Positions 1 to 11,205 of a DNA stretch of 64,000 bases are shown piece after piece. Made by a program: the position numbers and the translations under genes. Location: NCBI GenBank assembly GCA_026261815.1, contig JAMPIT010000354.1, positions 1 through 64,000 of the forward strand, given 5' to 3'. Below the pieces are notes generated by a model. It was not told the DNA's origin, made no database searches, and was given only the letters and a program-made list of their open reading frames with translations. This stretch comes from Monarcha castaneiventris obscurior. Its lineage: Eukaryota; Chordata; Aves; Passeriformes; Monarchidae. Position 1 is the first letter of the stretch. Each line of letters starts with the position of its first letter.

Positions 1-149
1 TACCATGATAAAGCACATTTAACTCTCCTGTCCTAAAAGGCACTGAAACACCTTCTCCTGAAACTGTTCCACAGAACCATCCCTGAACAACACCTCCCTC
101 CCTGGGAATCTTGGGAGACCAACAACAGGGAAAGGATGACACAGAGGCA

Positions 150-585
150 TGGGCTCAAATGCAGGAGAAATTTAATGACTCAAAAGATAAGAACAAGATC
201 ACTTTGAGTGGAGGCCTCAGTGCAGACAGCACCAAGGTCATGTAAGAATCTCCACCACATGGCTGTGGCAGAGATCCCAGCAGGTGTCCATCTGCCTGAT
301 CCAGAGAGGGAGCAGGGCCAGCAGCTCCTCCCCAGGCTGGCTGAGTGCGGCTCACAGCCCAGGGGAGCACAAGGGAACAAGGACACAGCAGGGAAAGCGG
401 AGAGTGGCAGAGGGCACAGGCAGGGATGGGCCGTGCTTCCCGAGAGCCCAGGCTGGCCTCAAGCTTCTGCAAGGGCTGCTGGGGTGGCTCAGCCCCTCAG
501 GAAGCAACAAGCCCATGCTGCGTCCCCAGGGCGGCTCCATCCTGTGCATCCCTGGGTTCCTTCCCCAGGGCCATTGCCAGCAGCT
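150..585 (-). other. K1 3' UTR and poly(A) signal
   Basis: The 3' UTR runs from the stop codon to an ATTAAA hexamer on the minus strand (171-176). It is the long form of this UTR, shared with K5 and, on the opposite strand, with K8. K3 and K7 carry only the part nearest the coding region. Open frames across it on either strand are by-products of its GC content. Confidence 0.7.
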
Positions 586-891
586 TTAGCAGGGGAGGCA
601 CCTCGTGCCACAGAGGCCGCTGCCCAAGCCTGAGAGGCCAAAGCCCCCGGAGTTGATGGGCACCCCCTGAGAGCTGAGGATGCTGCCAACAGCAGCAGAG
701 GTGGAGGATCCCACCACGGTGTTCTGTGGGAAGGAGCTGAGGATGGGCCCGGGCAGGGTCACCACGACTGGGGAGGGCTGGATGGCCATGGTGGAGTCCT
801 GGCACTGCTGGACACAGGGCTCATTGCAGCTGTTGGCCAGCGGGGTGGGGCCGCAGGGCTGGCAGGGCCGGCACGGGGTGTAGCAGGACAT
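586..891 (-). CDS. K1, feather-type corneous beta-protein (beta-keratin)
   Basis: Encodes 101 residues beginning [13 protein letters not shown] and ending GTRCLPC. Feather beta-keratins polymerise through a central beta-sheet core (here about residues 36-69, rich in V, P, I, S) into filaments that harden the barbs and barbules. The ten cysteines sit at both ends (3, 7, 10, 13, 22, 26, 30, 94, 98, 101), as expected for disulfide cross-linking. The usual feather form is about 98 residues; the extra QPC near residue 11 explains the length. I chose the ATG at 891 because the in-frame codons before it start at a GTG at the splice acceptor. A non-coding exon 1 ends at 1266 (CAAG|GTGAGT) and exon 2 starts at 912. 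K1 is the only copy with Met35. It is divergently paired with K2. Confidence 0.95.
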   Translation of the reverse strand: MSCYTPCRPCQPCGPTPLANSCNEPCVQQCQDSTMAIQPSPVVVTLPGPILSSFPQNTVVGSSTSAAVGSILSSQGVPINSGGFGLSGLGSGLCGTRCLPC

Positions 892-1323
892 GTCTTGGGG
901 CTGCAGGTGCACCTGGCACAGAGGAAAGAGGGAAGTAAATCACAAGGAGTGGGTAAGGATCCAACTCTCACCGCACCATGGGGGAGCAAAGGCATGAGCT
1001 GGGAATTAGAGTTGGAGGCTGTTTGTGGACGCACATGGGCTCTTCCCCTCACACAAACCCCACCAAGAGCTCAAGCGCAGGGACATCCCCAACCAGCCCA
1101 AAGCTGGGGCAATACTTCTGCTAAGACCCAGCAGTCACACACCTCCCACTCCTTTCCTCCTCTCACAAAAAGCATCTCCAAGATCCTGCATGGGACAAAG
1201 TCACACGTATGTGCTGAGAAATCCCAGAGGAGAAGGAGAAAATGAAGAATGGGCTTCAAACTCACCTTGTTCCAAGGAGATGGAGGTGAGTGGAGTGAAT
1301 GTGAGAGTGGGGAGAAGAGCCTG

Positions 1324-1481
1324 CTTTTATACAGCTCTTGCATTGCCCCAGGCCCACAGTAACTGCACAAGGGCAGTAATTTTACAACACTCACCTCGAA
1401 AACAAAATATCCTACGTAATGGCACAGATTCAGGTTATGTTTCCATCTACCTTGCCATTTCATTTCCTCATGTCTGACATT
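1324..1481 (-). promoter_or_regulatory. K1 promoter module with TATA box
   Basis: A TATAAAAG box (minus strand, 1331-1324) puts the start of transcription near 1300, just ahead of the short exon 1. Upstream to about 1481 lies a module shared by all eight genes, in this order: a GAGGAAATGAAATGGCA block, GATGGAAAC, a GATATTTTG block, a GAAAATT-like block, and GACTGTGGGCCTGGGGCA next to TATA. The order and spacing are kept on both strands across the array. Confidence 0.8.
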
Positions 1482-2439
1482 CTTGTCCTGCTCTGCAGGA
1501 TCCTTTCATGTGCCACAATAAGAAGCTGAAGAACATCCCAGGCAGAACCATGTCAGTTGGGCCAGAGGTGCTGGGAGGGTCCCATGCAGGCAGAAGATGT
1601 TGGCTTGGGGCAGTGAAGTGCAATTGTTTGCAACTGCCTGTGTAAGAAGTGCCCCAGCTCTGCCCCCTGCAACATGCATCACCACAGTCCCCAAGAGTTC
1701 CTCCTGCTTTGGGACCTGTCATTTGCTTCTCTCTCTTCCCTCTCTCTCCGAGGGTCACGAGCTGCAGCATCTCCAGGCATCCTGGCTGTGCCAATGTTTC
1801 ATCTCTCTTCCTCTTTCTGCCCTTTGCTCTGGGGGGGGATGTTTGCCAGGCTGTTGGAATATCCATGGTGGGGTTAGGAAATCCAAAGCCCACTGGAGCT
1901 GAATCAGGCAAAGCACGTGGAGGGCAACAAGAAGGTCTTCCAAGAAAAGGGACAATTGGCCAAAGGCAGCCACAGTACTCAACAGGACAGCTTCCCTGAG
2001 GGCAGGGGGCACATGCCTGGCAGAGGTGCTCCAGGGGTTCTTGGAGTTGTTCTTTACTGGCAGAAGTTGCTATTTGAGTTTTGAGTTTGCTATTTGAGAA
2101 TTTGAGTTCCTGATGCTCCTCGGGTTGTTGGGATATGGCAAGAGTTCCCCACAGTTCAACAGGAAAGTGTGGGAACATTTAAACACTTTGGCCCGACACA
2201 AGTGTGTATGTGATTTGATGCTATGCACACAGGAGGGATGGCTGGTGTCAGGTAAAGGTCACTTTCAACTCCCTTTGAAATCATAGCTGTCACAAAAAGC
2301 ATGTGAGCACAGGAAACGAGCTGGAGGACTTGGCCCACGCAAGTTTTTCTGCCTTCACGAAGGTGCCAAGAAGTAAATCTTGCACTGAAAAAGGAAGAGC
2401 TCTTGAATCACCGGGCACAGAACTGCACTGTGATCTTAC

Positions 2440-2790
2440 AGCCTTCAAACTCTGCAGTGCCACATGCCTGGGGATGCTCAGGGAGGGGATGTGCTCAGAA
2501 GCTCCCTGGGTACAAAACCTGCTCTCAGACTACACCAGTGAGGGATGCACTTCCCTGCCCTCCGGACACAGAGGCAGCTGGGACGCGTCCCGGGAGGGCC
2601 AGGGAATGCCTTCGGTAAGCAAATTTCCATAGGTAGACTCTCCCTGCCTGTGGCAAGTCACACTCTAATTTTGGATTGGCCAGTTGTCAACCTTTTGGCA
2701 TCCTGTTGGCCCACGTCCCACACAGAGCTGAATTCCCCCGCAGCCAGGGCAGCTGCACCATGTCCCACTAAAACCATCTCTGAGCACTGG
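2440..2790. other. Conserved non-coding block between K1 and K2
   Basis: About 350 bases in the middle of the divergent intergenic region. Related sequence occurs at the same relative place in every pair (about 9,940-10,290, 22,382-22,733 and 29,525-29,850). Shared landmarks include GATGCACTTCCCTGCCCT, a GGGAATGCCTTC segment and GCTGAATTCCCC. No convincing reading frame or promoter is visible in it. It may be a shared enhancer or part of the ancestral duplicated unit. Confidence 0.6.
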
Positions 2791-3337
2791 AGTGCAGCTC
2801 CAGGCAGCCCCACGGCCGCTGCCCTCCCCATGACCTGGTTGTCAGCACTCCCTCAGCCCAGGGGGCTTGCAGGCTGTCACTGTGTTTGCAAAAAGTGCCC
2901 AGAGCTTTGACTCTGCTGCTGGCAGTGCCCACAGCTGCTGCTACAGCTTGTGGTGGTGTCAGGAGAGTAGAGGTCCAAGGTTTATTAAGGAATTGAGTGA
3001 ATGCATCTGACAACAGCAGTGCAGCCCACCTGTCTATAGAGGCAATGCCCAGTGACTCCTGGCATGAGCAGGGAGGCAGCAGGGAGGGAGAGGGATGGGG
3101 TCCAGAGTCTGGCACAGTGGCCTTTAGCTATTCAAGAGCTGCCTTGGTGGGAAGACATGCACATCATCCTGCACGGGGAGCTGAAAACAGACCCACCAGA
3201 TTTCCCCAGACCTCAGGCTGCACAGACCCTTCCAGTGAGTGGAGCACATCTTCTGCCTGTACGGGTGAGTACCTGAGCAGGAAATCCTCGGGTTCCTCAT
3301 CCACGTACTTGAAAGGTGCCTCTGTGACCCAGAGGGT

Positions 3338-3496
3338 GAGTCAGAAAAGAGGAAATGAAATGGCAGTGCTGATGGAAACTAAAACACAACCTGGAGCATT
3401 AGGTCAAATATTTTGATTTAGAGATGAGTGTATTGGAAAATTGCTGTCCTCATGCAGTGACTGTGGGCCTGGGGCAGTGTTGGAGCAGTGTAAAAA
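3338..3496 (+). promoter_or_regulatory. K2 promoter module with altered TATA box
   Basis: The upstream module matches those of K4 and K8, but the TATA position reads TGTAAAAA (3489-3496), where K4 has TATAAAAG and K8 has TATAAAAA. Exon 1 starts around 3,515-3,520 by spacing and ends at 3554 (CAAG|GTGAGC). The second-base A-to-G change is expected to weaken TBP binding. Confidence 0.7.
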
Positions 3497-3903
3497 GGGC
3501 CCTTCTCACCACTCTCTCATCCACTCCTCTCTTCTCCATCTCACTGGGAACAAGGTGAGCTTGGAGCCATTTCTTCTCCTCCTTCTCATTCTCCTTGTCC
3601 TACTCTTTCCACATTATCCTCTTTCAGGACCTCTTCCCACATTCCCAAGACCGAGTACTGGGTCTTGAGGCTGCTTACCATGGGAGAGGGACAATATATC
3701 ACAGAGAAAGGATGGATATAGAATAAGGTGTCTCCTGAGCTATGGGCTAGGGGGATCTCCATGGTCTTGATCTTTCTTGGTGGAGCTCACTGGGCTGAGA
3801 GAAAGGATCTCCCTCATTTTGGGGTGAAAGGTTGCACTTCAAACTCCTCTCACACTTTGATTCTCTCTTCCCTCTGTGCCAGGTGCACCTGCAGCCCCAA
3901 GAC

Positions 3904-4209
3904 ATGTCCTGCTACACCCCGTGCCGGCCCTGCCAGCCCTGCGGCCCCACCCCGCTGGCCAACAGCTGCAATGAGCCCTGTGTCCAGCAGTGCCAGAGCT
4001 CCACCGTGGCCATCCAGCCCTCCCCCGTGGTGGTGACCCTGCCCGGGCCCATCCTCAGCTCCTTCCCACAGAACACCGTGGTGGGATCCTCCACCTCGGC
4101 TGCTGTTGGCAGCATCCTCAGCTCTCAGGGAGTGCCCATCAACTCCGGGGGCTTTGGCCTCTCAGGCTTGGGCAGCGGCCTCTGTGGCACGAGGTGCCTC
4201 CCCTGCTAA
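3904..4209 (+). CDS. K2, feather-type corneous beta-protein (beta-keratin)
   Basis: 101-residue beta-keratin identical in sequence to K6 and marked by Gln28 and Ser32 ([13 protein letters not shown]). Exon 2 begins at 3893, after a CTGTGCCAG acceptor; the ATG at 3904 lies 11 bases into the exon. At the VVV codons (residues 41-43) the DNA reads CCCGTGGTG, as in K3, K5 and K7, although its direct duplicate K6 reads CCAGTCGTG. It is transcribed away from K1 and towards K3. The coding frame is intact; whether it is expressed well is open, because both the TATA box and the usual poly(A) hexamer differ from those of related copies. Confidence 0.94.
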   Translation: MSCYTPCRPCQPCGPTPLANSCNEPCVQQCQSSTVAIQPSPVVVTLPGPILSSFPQNTVVGSSTSAAVGSILSSQGVPINSGGFGLSGLGSGLCGTRCLPC

Positions 4210-4650
4210 AGCTGCTCCCTGCACTGGAGCCTCCAGCTGGATCCCCCTCTTTTCCCTCTTTTGACTCATGAAATTCTGCTGCATCCCAGCCCATGCCTTT
4301 GTGTCATCCTTTGCCCTGCAGACCCTCTCCCAAGCCAGAGAGGCTGCCCAGGGGTGTTTCTGGGAGGGGGTTGTTGGGGCTGGTTTTGCACTGGTTGCCA
4401 TTGGGTGTGCTCATTGTGCACTGAGCGACTCTCTGGCGTCTGAGTTTCCCAGAATCCCCTCCCTTGTGCGGCTGCCCAAGATGGTTTTGATGTACCCCAG
4501 GACACAGGTGGCTTTCTGGGCTGCCAGAGCACAGTTCTGGTTTGTGGCAGGCCTTTCATCCTACAGGCACCCCCAAGTCCTTCTTGGCAGGGCTGTGTAG
4601 AATAGAAAAGAATAACCCTAGAACAGAATAAAACTACCCTACATAGTCCA
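4210..4650 (+). other. K2 3' UTR with changed poly(A) hexamer
   Basis: This is the second 3' UTR class, shared with K4 and K6. Where those copies have ATTAAA, K2 has ATGAAA (4268-4273). The next canonical AATAAA is at 4627-4632, so the transcript may run about 360 bases further. Confidence 0.6.
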
Positions 4651-4904
4651 GAGACAGCCATGCACCTCTTCTCTCTTACATCTTTAAGCTGAACATTTGC
4701 CACAAGTACTCAGCAGTGACTGTGTTACTGGCAAGATGAAGGCATCAGCTTCCCATCAGACTCCAGGAGATCCCATCCTAACCACAGGATTCCCAAAAAG
4801 AGGGACACAGTGCAGTGGGCTGCCTTCTCACAGACCCGTGGTACCATGGAATCACAGAATGGGTTTGACTGTGCTGCCCACAAAAGCAGATTTGTTACCC
4901 ACTG

Positions 4905-5060
4905 TGCCATAACTCAATAATCGCACACTAAGAAGAGACACTGATTATTTATGTCAGACTTGCACAAGCCTGGGTGCTCAGTGGAATTCCCCAAATCAAG
5001 CATACCCACCAGACTCTTCATTCCATTATTCGTACCCAGAAATTCAGAGTTAGAAGCTTT
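4905..5060 (-). mobile_element. LTR fragment, antisense
   Basis: Read on the minus strand, this segment matches the 3' part of the plus-strand LTR-like sequence near 33,055-33,140. Shared features are GGAATTCCAC, CACCCAGGCTTGTGCAA and a following ATAAATAAT run. The duplicate lies at about 24,848-25,003. Confidence 0.6.
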
Positions 5061-5395
5061 CCAAGTGCACCCCCTCTGTTGGGGTTGGTTACTGAGTTCC
5101 ATACAAGTCACACAACCCCAGACCAATTCTAAACATGCTCAGGGGAAGGGTCTTCACCTGGGCACAGGATCTTCTTGACCTGCAGGTGTGATTTTTAGTA
5201 TTGCAATGAACATAATTCAGCTCTAGGATACATGGACCTTGAATATTTTGCCAGGTTAGCAATGTATACATAGGCACACATCAACATCTTGATTTACTAC
5301 ATCCTTAAAAATGGTTTTTCCCCAGATTTCTGGGAGGCAGAGATGCTAACTGCAATCTGCTCCACTGGCACACAACATCTTGATTTATTACTGTT

Positions 5396-5640
5396 GTGTT
5401 TTAGGAATGGTATTCTCCAATTTAGTAGTCCCGCTAAAAAAAAAAAAATAAATCCAGGCCAGCACCCCCTTCCCCTTCCCCTCCAGCTGGAAGCACAAAA
5501 GTCAAAGATCACGGGTTGACATAAGAACAATTTACTGGAAATGGCAATGAGATAAAAAAACAAACAGTAACAGCCACAGTATTAATAACAAAAGGTATAA
5601 GACAAAGAAATTATTTACAGGAAAGTTAAACAATTCCAGA
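5396..5640. mobile_element. Retroviral LTR-like piece, copy 1
   Basis: Similar to 5,932-6,200: both carry GGTATTCTCCA, a pyrimidine-rich stretch, AAAGATCAC, TTTACTGGAA and a GATAA/AATAACAAAAG tail. No coding sequence is present. The family resembles avian ERV LTRs, but I cannot name it. Confidence 0.45.
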
Positions 5641-5931
5641 TGGTTTCATCCCCCAGGCTTTTTCCCACTAGAAGGAACACCCTTCTTCCTGGAAGCGAGA
5701 GTGTCCCTCTCCCTCTTCCCCCTCCACCTTGTCTTGGTACCAACATGGGCTGGTATCAATTATCATGCGTCTTGCCCATGCCCCCTCCTGCTTACCTGGG
5801 CCAAACCAGGACAGCTACATCTTTAAGGCTTGTTAGCTCCCAGATGTCCTTCACTAGGGGAGGCAGCTGCTGCCTGTTCCACTGATTAGGTCCCTTTCTT
5901 GCTGATTAGGCTGCCAAGCACAGAAAGATCT

Positions 5932-6200
5932 TTGTCATGGTTTAACAGTGGTATTCTCCAGTTTAATGCTCCAAATAAAACCGCGTGCTGCTCCATTCCC
6001 TTCCCCTCCCTTCCTTCTCCACTGTGGAGGGCTGGAGAGGAGAATTGGAGGCACAAAAAGCAAAGATCACAGGCTGAGATAGGTACAGTTTACTGGAAGC
6101 AGCAATGAGATAAGAAAAAGAACGATAACCACAGCAATATTAATAACAAAAGTGTACAAAAGAGAGAGTGAATCACATGCCAAAATGTGACCGTGGAGCT
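5932..6200. mobile_element. Retroviral LTR-like piece, copy 2
   Basis: Starts with TGTCATGGTTTAA, a start familiar from avian endogenous retrovirus LTRs, and continues with sequence related to copy 1. It contains no open frame of note. The duplicate lies at about 25,874-26,142. Confidence 0.5.
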
Positions 6201-6419
6201 CCCAACCCAACTGCAGCCACAACTGCCCTGACTGCAAGAGAGCCCTTCCTTCCTGAAGAGACTCCCTTCCCCCTCCTGGCCCCGGCAATGACCTGAAGGG
6301 GTATAGAAACACCTCCAAGTCCTGGCCATGCCCTCTCCTGGCTGCTGCAAAAATTGACCCTGTCCTGGCTGGAACTAGAACTGTCTGACATCGGAGATGA
6401 TCCTGAATTGAGATAATCT

Positions 6420-6790
6420 TGACATATTACACATTTTTCAGTAGTTGGAAGAAGCCAGTAAAGGTCCTGTAGTCCAACCCCTTTCCATGCACAGGGATAT
6501 CTGTCACTACGTCAGGTTACTCAAAAGCCCTTCTAACCTGACCTTGGACCCTTCCAAGGATGGGGCTCCACATCATCCCATAAGTAATATTTCCCAGTGC
6601 CTCACCACACTCATCATCATAAATTTCTATCTTTTTTGCTTTCTACATTTACCCTATTTCACATTAAATATCTTGCTCCTTGTCCAATCACTGCAGGCCT
6701 TGATAAAATGTCTGTCCCCAACTCCCTTAGATGTCGCCTTTGCTGGGTTTTCTCTTTTGTCCCTTTCCTTCTTAAATCTAGGTCGACCAA
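6420..6790 (-). mobile_element. CR1 LINE 3'-end fragment
   Basis: Shows the CR1 3'-end signature in reverse complement (GTCCTGTAGTCCAACCCCTT, then CCTTGGACCCTTCCA). It is old and 5'-truncated, with no usable frame. The duplicate lies at about 26,362-26,735. Confidence 0.75.
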
Positions 6791-7359
6791 AAAGTCTCTC
6801 TCTCCCTCTCTCTTGCTCTCCCTGACACCGAGGGCTGTCGCTGGCATGCTGGGCTGTGGGAGGAGGAGTGGAACCAGGAGAAGGGTGGGAGCGACGATGC
6901 TGCTCTGCTCAGCACACCCCTGCTGCCATCCCCGTGTTGGGCACAGGCTGTCATGCAAGGACCACCTGGACCAAGTGGAGTGAGTTTGGTGTAAGGTGGC
7001 CAGGACAGTGAGGAGGATGGAGCACTTGGCTGGAGAGGAGAGGCTGAAGGCCCAGGCCTTGCTGAGTGTAGGGAAGAGAATGCTTTAGGGGAGACCAAAA
7101 ATCATCTTTCTCATCGTTATGATCATTGAAGAGCATCCAGCCATGCTCTCCAGCCCTGGGTCAGTAGAGAAAATTAAAAAACAGAGTTACCCATTGCATG
7201 ACTAAGAATATTTCAATTGAGACTTTGTTAACACCCTGTGCAAAATCATCCCTCACAAAGCCCTCCCACAACCAGCCCTGAGCAACATCTCTCTTTCTGG
7301 GTATGTTGGGAGAGGATCTACAGGGGAATAAATGAGAGAAAGACATGGGCTGCTATGCA

Positions 7360-7766
7360 AAAGAGCTTTAATGAGTCAAAACAGGAAAATTAGGCCAATC
7401 CAAGCTGAGATGCCAATGCAGAGAGCACCAGGGGCAAACAACAGTCTGTTGTTTTCCACGGTGTGTTTTCCAAGCAGGTGCCCGCATATGGGGTGGAGCC
7501 ATCAGATCATGCCCAGGCTGGCTGAGTGCGGCTCACAGCCCAGGGGAGCACAAGGGAACAAGGACACAGCAGGGAAAGCGGAGAGTGGCAGAGGGCACAG
7601 GCAGGGATGGGCCGTGCTTCCCGAGAGCCCAGGCTGGCCTCAAGCTTCTGCAAGGGCTGCTGGGGTGGCTCAGCCCCTCAGGAAGCAACAAGCCCATGCT
7701 GCGTCCCCAGGGCGGCTCCATCCTGTGCATCCCTGGGTTCCTTCCCCAGGGCCATTGCCAGCAGCT
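7360..7766 (-). other. K3 3' UTR and poly(A) signal
   Basis: From the stop codon to about 7,512 this matches the K1 UTR; beyond that it diverges. An ATTAAA hexamer lies at 7367-7372 on the minus strand. K7 has the same composite form, so the break in homology predates the block duplication. Confidence 0.7.
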
Positions 7767-8072
7767 TTAGCAGGGGAGGCACCTCGTGCCACAGAGGCCG
7801 CTGCCCAAGCCTGAGAGGCCAAAGCCCCCGGAGTTGATGGGCACTCCCTGAGAGCTGAGGATGCTGCCAACAGCAGCCGAGGTGGAGGATCCCACCACGG
7901 TGTTCTGTGGGAAGGAGCTGAGGATGGGCCCGGGCAGGGTCACCACCACGGGGGAGGGTTCAATGATGACGGTGGAGTCCTGGCACTGCCGGACACAGGG
8001 CTCATTGCAGCTGTTGGCCAGCGGGGTGGGGCCGCAGGGCTGGCAGGGCCGGCACGGGGTGTAGCAGGACAT
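7767..8072 (-). CDS. K3, feather-type corneous beta-protein (beta-keratin)
   Basis: 101-residue beta-keratin of the Arg28 / Ile36 / Glu38 type ([16 protein letters not shown]). The protein is identical to K5 and K7. In DNA it differs from those two at the codon that reads GCTGTTGGC on the coding strand (GCAGTTGGC in K5 and K7). Exon 1 ends at 8403 and exon 2 starts at 8093. The acceptor reads CTTCAG instead of the GTGCCAG found in K1, K2, K5, K6 and K7, so the K3 intron belongs to the K4-like class. It forms a divergent pair with K4. Confidence 0.95.
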   Translation of the reverse strand: MSCYTPCRPCQPCGPTPLANSCNEPCVRQCQDSTVIIEPSPVVVTLPGPILSSFPQNTVVGSSTSAAVGSILSSQGVPINSGGFGLSGLGSGLCGTRCLPC

Positions 8073-8460
8073 GTCTTGGGGCTGCAGGTGCACCTGAAGA
8101 GAGGATATTGAGGAGCAGAGGACAAGGAAGGGCTATGTCTGTTGGCACACCATGATGAACAAAAGCAAAGAGAAGGAGAAGACCACAGAAGGCTGATTAG
8201 AGAGGCCCAACAGCCTCACTGTTTGCTCAAGCCCCCAAGAATCTCCTGAAGAGTGACCATGTCCAGGGACTTCCACACCTGGGCCACAACTCAGGAGACA
8301 CTTCAGCCAAAACCCAGACTCTCAAGAACCCACATGGGATTAAAGCAAAGAATGGGATCAGAAAGCTCAAAGGAGGAAGGAGAGAAAGGGCTTCAGACTC
8401 ACCTTGATCCCAAGGAGATGGAGGTGAGAGGAGTGAATGAGAGAGCCAGGGAAGGTGCCC

Positions 8461-8619
8461 CTTTTATACTGCTCCTGCACCGCCCCAGGCGCACAGGCAC
8501 TGCAAAAGGGCAGTAATTTTCCAACACATTCACCTCCAAAGCAAAATATCCTCCCTAACGCCACACGTTGCGGTTTGATTTCCATAAACACTGCCATTTC
8601 ATTTCCTCATTTCTCACGT
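8461..8619 (-). promoter_or_regulatory. K3 promoter module with TATA box
   Basis: TATAAAAG on the minus strand at 8468-8461, with the shared upstream module to about 8619. The predicted start site is near 8,437, and exon 1 ends at 8403 with CAAG|GTGAGT. Confidence 0.8.
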
Positions 8620-10680
8620 GCTTGCTCTGTGTTGCAGCTCCCTTCACGTGTGCCATGCGAGGCCTGAGGATACCCGGGGTCAGAGCGTGTCCGTGCAGGC
8701 ACAGGCTGTGCCCCCCATGCCAGAGGGTCCCGTGCAGGCAGGGGATGTTGTCTGGGGGCAGTGCCTTGCCATTGTTGGCAGCTGCCTCTGCAGGGACAGG
8801 CCCAGCTCTGCCCTGCCCCGCACAGAGCAGCACAGCACCCAGAGGCTCCTCTCCTGGCAGCACGTCCTGCCTGCTGCTCTCTCCCCCCTCTCACCTCACT
8901 CCAATGCCCACTGGCCACTGCTTCTCCAGGGAAATGCTTTCCTCTCCCTTCGTCTTGATGCCCTTTGCTGATGAGGAACATTTGCCAGGCTGAGTATTCA
9001 GGGATTGGGGTTAGGAAAGCCAAGGCCCACCTGGAGCAGACTCAGCAAAGCTTGTGGTGGGCAACAAGAAGATCTTCCACACAGGAGCAGCAAAAGGGAG
9101 ACTGGAGCCAAGGCTGACTGGGGCAGCTTCGCTGGGGGCAGGGGTTCTAGGAAAGGGGAAGGTTCTCCAAGCCTTCTGGGCTTTGATCTTCACTGGCAAC
9201 ATTTCTTGTCACAGGATCAGGCTCCTGATATTCCTCAGAAAGACCAGAATAAGGAGACCTTCCCCAGAGCAGAGGAGGAGGACCAGCTGTAGGAACACTC
9301 ACACAGACTGGACTGACATGCATGGTTGCAACCTCGTGACAGGCACACAAATGTTGGTGTCAAAGAAAACACCTCTGAACTCCCTTTGGAAGGTGTTGGC
9401 AGTCAGGGAATGCAGCTGAGGACAAGGAGGAAGAAATGGGCAGGAAGTATATGAGTAGCAATGTACAGACCCTGGACTTCGAACATGACAACTTCCACCC
9501 AGTCAGGGATCTGGCAGGTCAGATGTGCCTTCACAGGCACCTGTGATGACCAAAAGAGGTTGGAAAAGCTGGCCACACTAGAGGGACACCTCATGGTCCA
9601 AGGAACATGAAAGGTCCAGACAAAACACAGGATAAAAAGAGAACAGTCTGATGGGGGGCAGCAATGGACACAGAGGACTCATCTTCCAGGACAAAGACAC
9701 CTGGCTGTGGAGGGGAGCTCTCCTGGATGTTCTGGAGAGGAAAGAAGGGGTTTCAGAAAATACCTCCCCACTGCTTGGGACACATCCTGGGGTCCAAAGA
9801 CCTATGGCTTCTGCTGGTCTTTGGGACTTAAATCCACTCCTTTCCCGTGACCCAAATGCCTCCTCAGCCTAGAGAACAACCCGGCACCATTGGATAGGGC
9901 AGGAAACCTCCTCCATTTCCACAACACATGAGAGCTCTGGGGAAACTGCAGTGCCACGTGCCTGGAGATGCTCAGGGAGGGGATGCGCTCAGAAGCGCCC
10001 TGGGTACAAAACCGGCTCTCGAAACCCACCAAGGACTGATGCACTTCCCTGCCCTGCAGACATGGAGGCAGCTGGGACGCATCACAGGAGGGCAAGGGAA
10101 TGCCTTCAGTAGGCAAATTTCCAGGGAGAGACTCTCCCTACCAGTGACAAGTCACGCTCTAATACTGGGTTGGCCGTGTGTCAGCCTTTTGGTGTGAGGC
10201 CAAGCCAGGAGGGTGTGATGTCTGCAGGCTTTGTTCCAGGCAGGGCTGAATTCCCCTCCAGCAAGGGCAGCTCCATCCTGGCCCTGGGAAAAGGGTGCTT
10301 GGCAGCTCTCTCACATGTCACACGTGTTCTCAGCACTGACAGCATGTATTGGAAAAGTGGCCTGTGCTTGTGTGTCATCCAGGTCAGGCTCCACATTGTG
10401 CAGCCAAAGGGCATCACGGGTGAGGAGAGAGAGAGAAAGGAACAAGGAACGGTCCAGACACCCAGCACCTCCCCCAGATATTGAGAAGCCCAAAGGTACA
10501 GGGCTCTGCTTGAGACTTGATTCAAGCCAATGATCAGGGAATTATTGAATCAGAGAATCATGAGGATTGGCAAGGACCTCCAAGATCATTAAGTCCAACC
10601 ATTACTCATGTGTCTCTGCAAGGAAGATCCTTGGGCTTCTCATCTTTTAACATGAAAGGGATCTCCATGACCTAGTGGGG
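8620..10680. other. K3-K4 divergent intergenic region
   Basis: No gene is recognised. It is paralogous in patches to the K1-K2 region, most clearly at about 9,940-10,290, and includes a short minus-strand CR1 3' piece at about 10,540-10,620. The stretch 9,420-9,900 has no counterpart in the other pairs that I can see, and I cannot identify it. Confidence 0.55.
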
Positions 10681-10681
10681 A

Positions 10682-10839
10682 TGTCAGAAACGAGGAAATG
10701 AAATGGCAGCGTTGATGGAAACCAAAACACGCCCTGTGGCATGAGGGAGGATATTTTGCTTGGGAGATGAGTCTGTAGGAAAATTGTTGCCCCTGTGCAG
10801 TGACTGTGAGCCTGGGGCAGTGCAGGAACTGTATAAAAG
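10682..10839 (+). promoter_or_regulatory. K4 promoter module with TATA box
   Basis: TATAAAAG at 10832-10839, with the shared upstream module from about 10682. Exon 1 starts near 10,862 and ends at 10896 (AATAAG|GTGAGT). Confidence 0.8.
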
Positions 10840-11205
10840 CGGCTCCTTCTCCTCACTCTCTCATCCACTCTTCGTCTCCAGCTCCTTGGGAATAAGGTGA
10901 GTTTGGAGCATTTCTCGTCCTCCAAATGCATTTCTAAGCACATTACACGTCTTCAGCTGAGCACTGGGGCTCCTTGCCATGGGTGAGGGAAGGAGGCAGA
11001 AGGTGTGGCCGAGACAGGCCCTGGGGCTTGGCTGAGATGTCTCCTGAGCTACTGGTGAGGTGAGGATCTCCATGGACTTTGTCATGATTCATGGAGTCTT
11101 TTGCACTGAGAGAAATAGGGTCATCCTCATGGTGGGGCGAAAGGCTGCTCCTTGTACTCTGCTCCTCAATATCCTCTCTTCCAGGTGCACCTGCAGCCCC
11201 AAGAC

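Larger units (their letters stand above)
4650..7160. other. K2-K3 convergent spacer, transposon-derived in part
   Basis: No gene is visible. From left to right it holds an antisense LTR piece (about 4,905-5,060), two related LTR-like pieces (about 5,396-5,640 and 5,932-6,200), a minus-strand CR1 fragment (about 6,420-6,790), and a stretch (about 6,820-7,090) with a paralogue at about 13,800-14,045 beyond K4. The whole spacer recurs at about 24,590-27,100. Confidence 0.7.
1..8096. repeat. Segmental duplication, copy A (contains K1, K2, K3)
   Basis: This block matches positions 19,956-28,036 almost base for base, with an offset of 19,955 at the left edge falling to 19,940 at the right through small indels. 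It carries K1, K2 and K3 with their intergenic DNA. The left end is cut by the window edge. The right end is sharp: the copies part inside intron 1 of K3/K7, just after the shared GTGCACCTG of the splice acceptor region. Visible differences are a replaced stretch near position 40-65, scattered single bases, homopolymer length changes, and a cluster of substitutions in K1 versus K5. Confidence 0.95.

Noticed and set aside
208..656. Open frames of 100-140 codons antisense to the K1 3' UTR and coding end (also at K3, K5, K7, K8)
   Set aside because: They recur only because the underlying keratin gene and UTR are duplicated. They have no homology, no splice context, and their sequence follows the GC-rich codon shadow.
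586..912. N-terminal extension (V/MHLQPQD) of the keratin frame
   Set aside because: It would start at a GTG at the exon 2 boundary. The first ATG gives the standard MSCY start seen in feather keratins.
1071..1463. 130-codon minus-strand frame over the K1 promoter and intron
   Set aside because: Lies across the TATA box, exon 1 and intron; conserved only through the duplication.
9420..9900. Possible retroelement coding remnant in the K3-K4 region
   Set aside because: Several frames give suggestive but unconvincing fragments, and I could not align them to a known motif.
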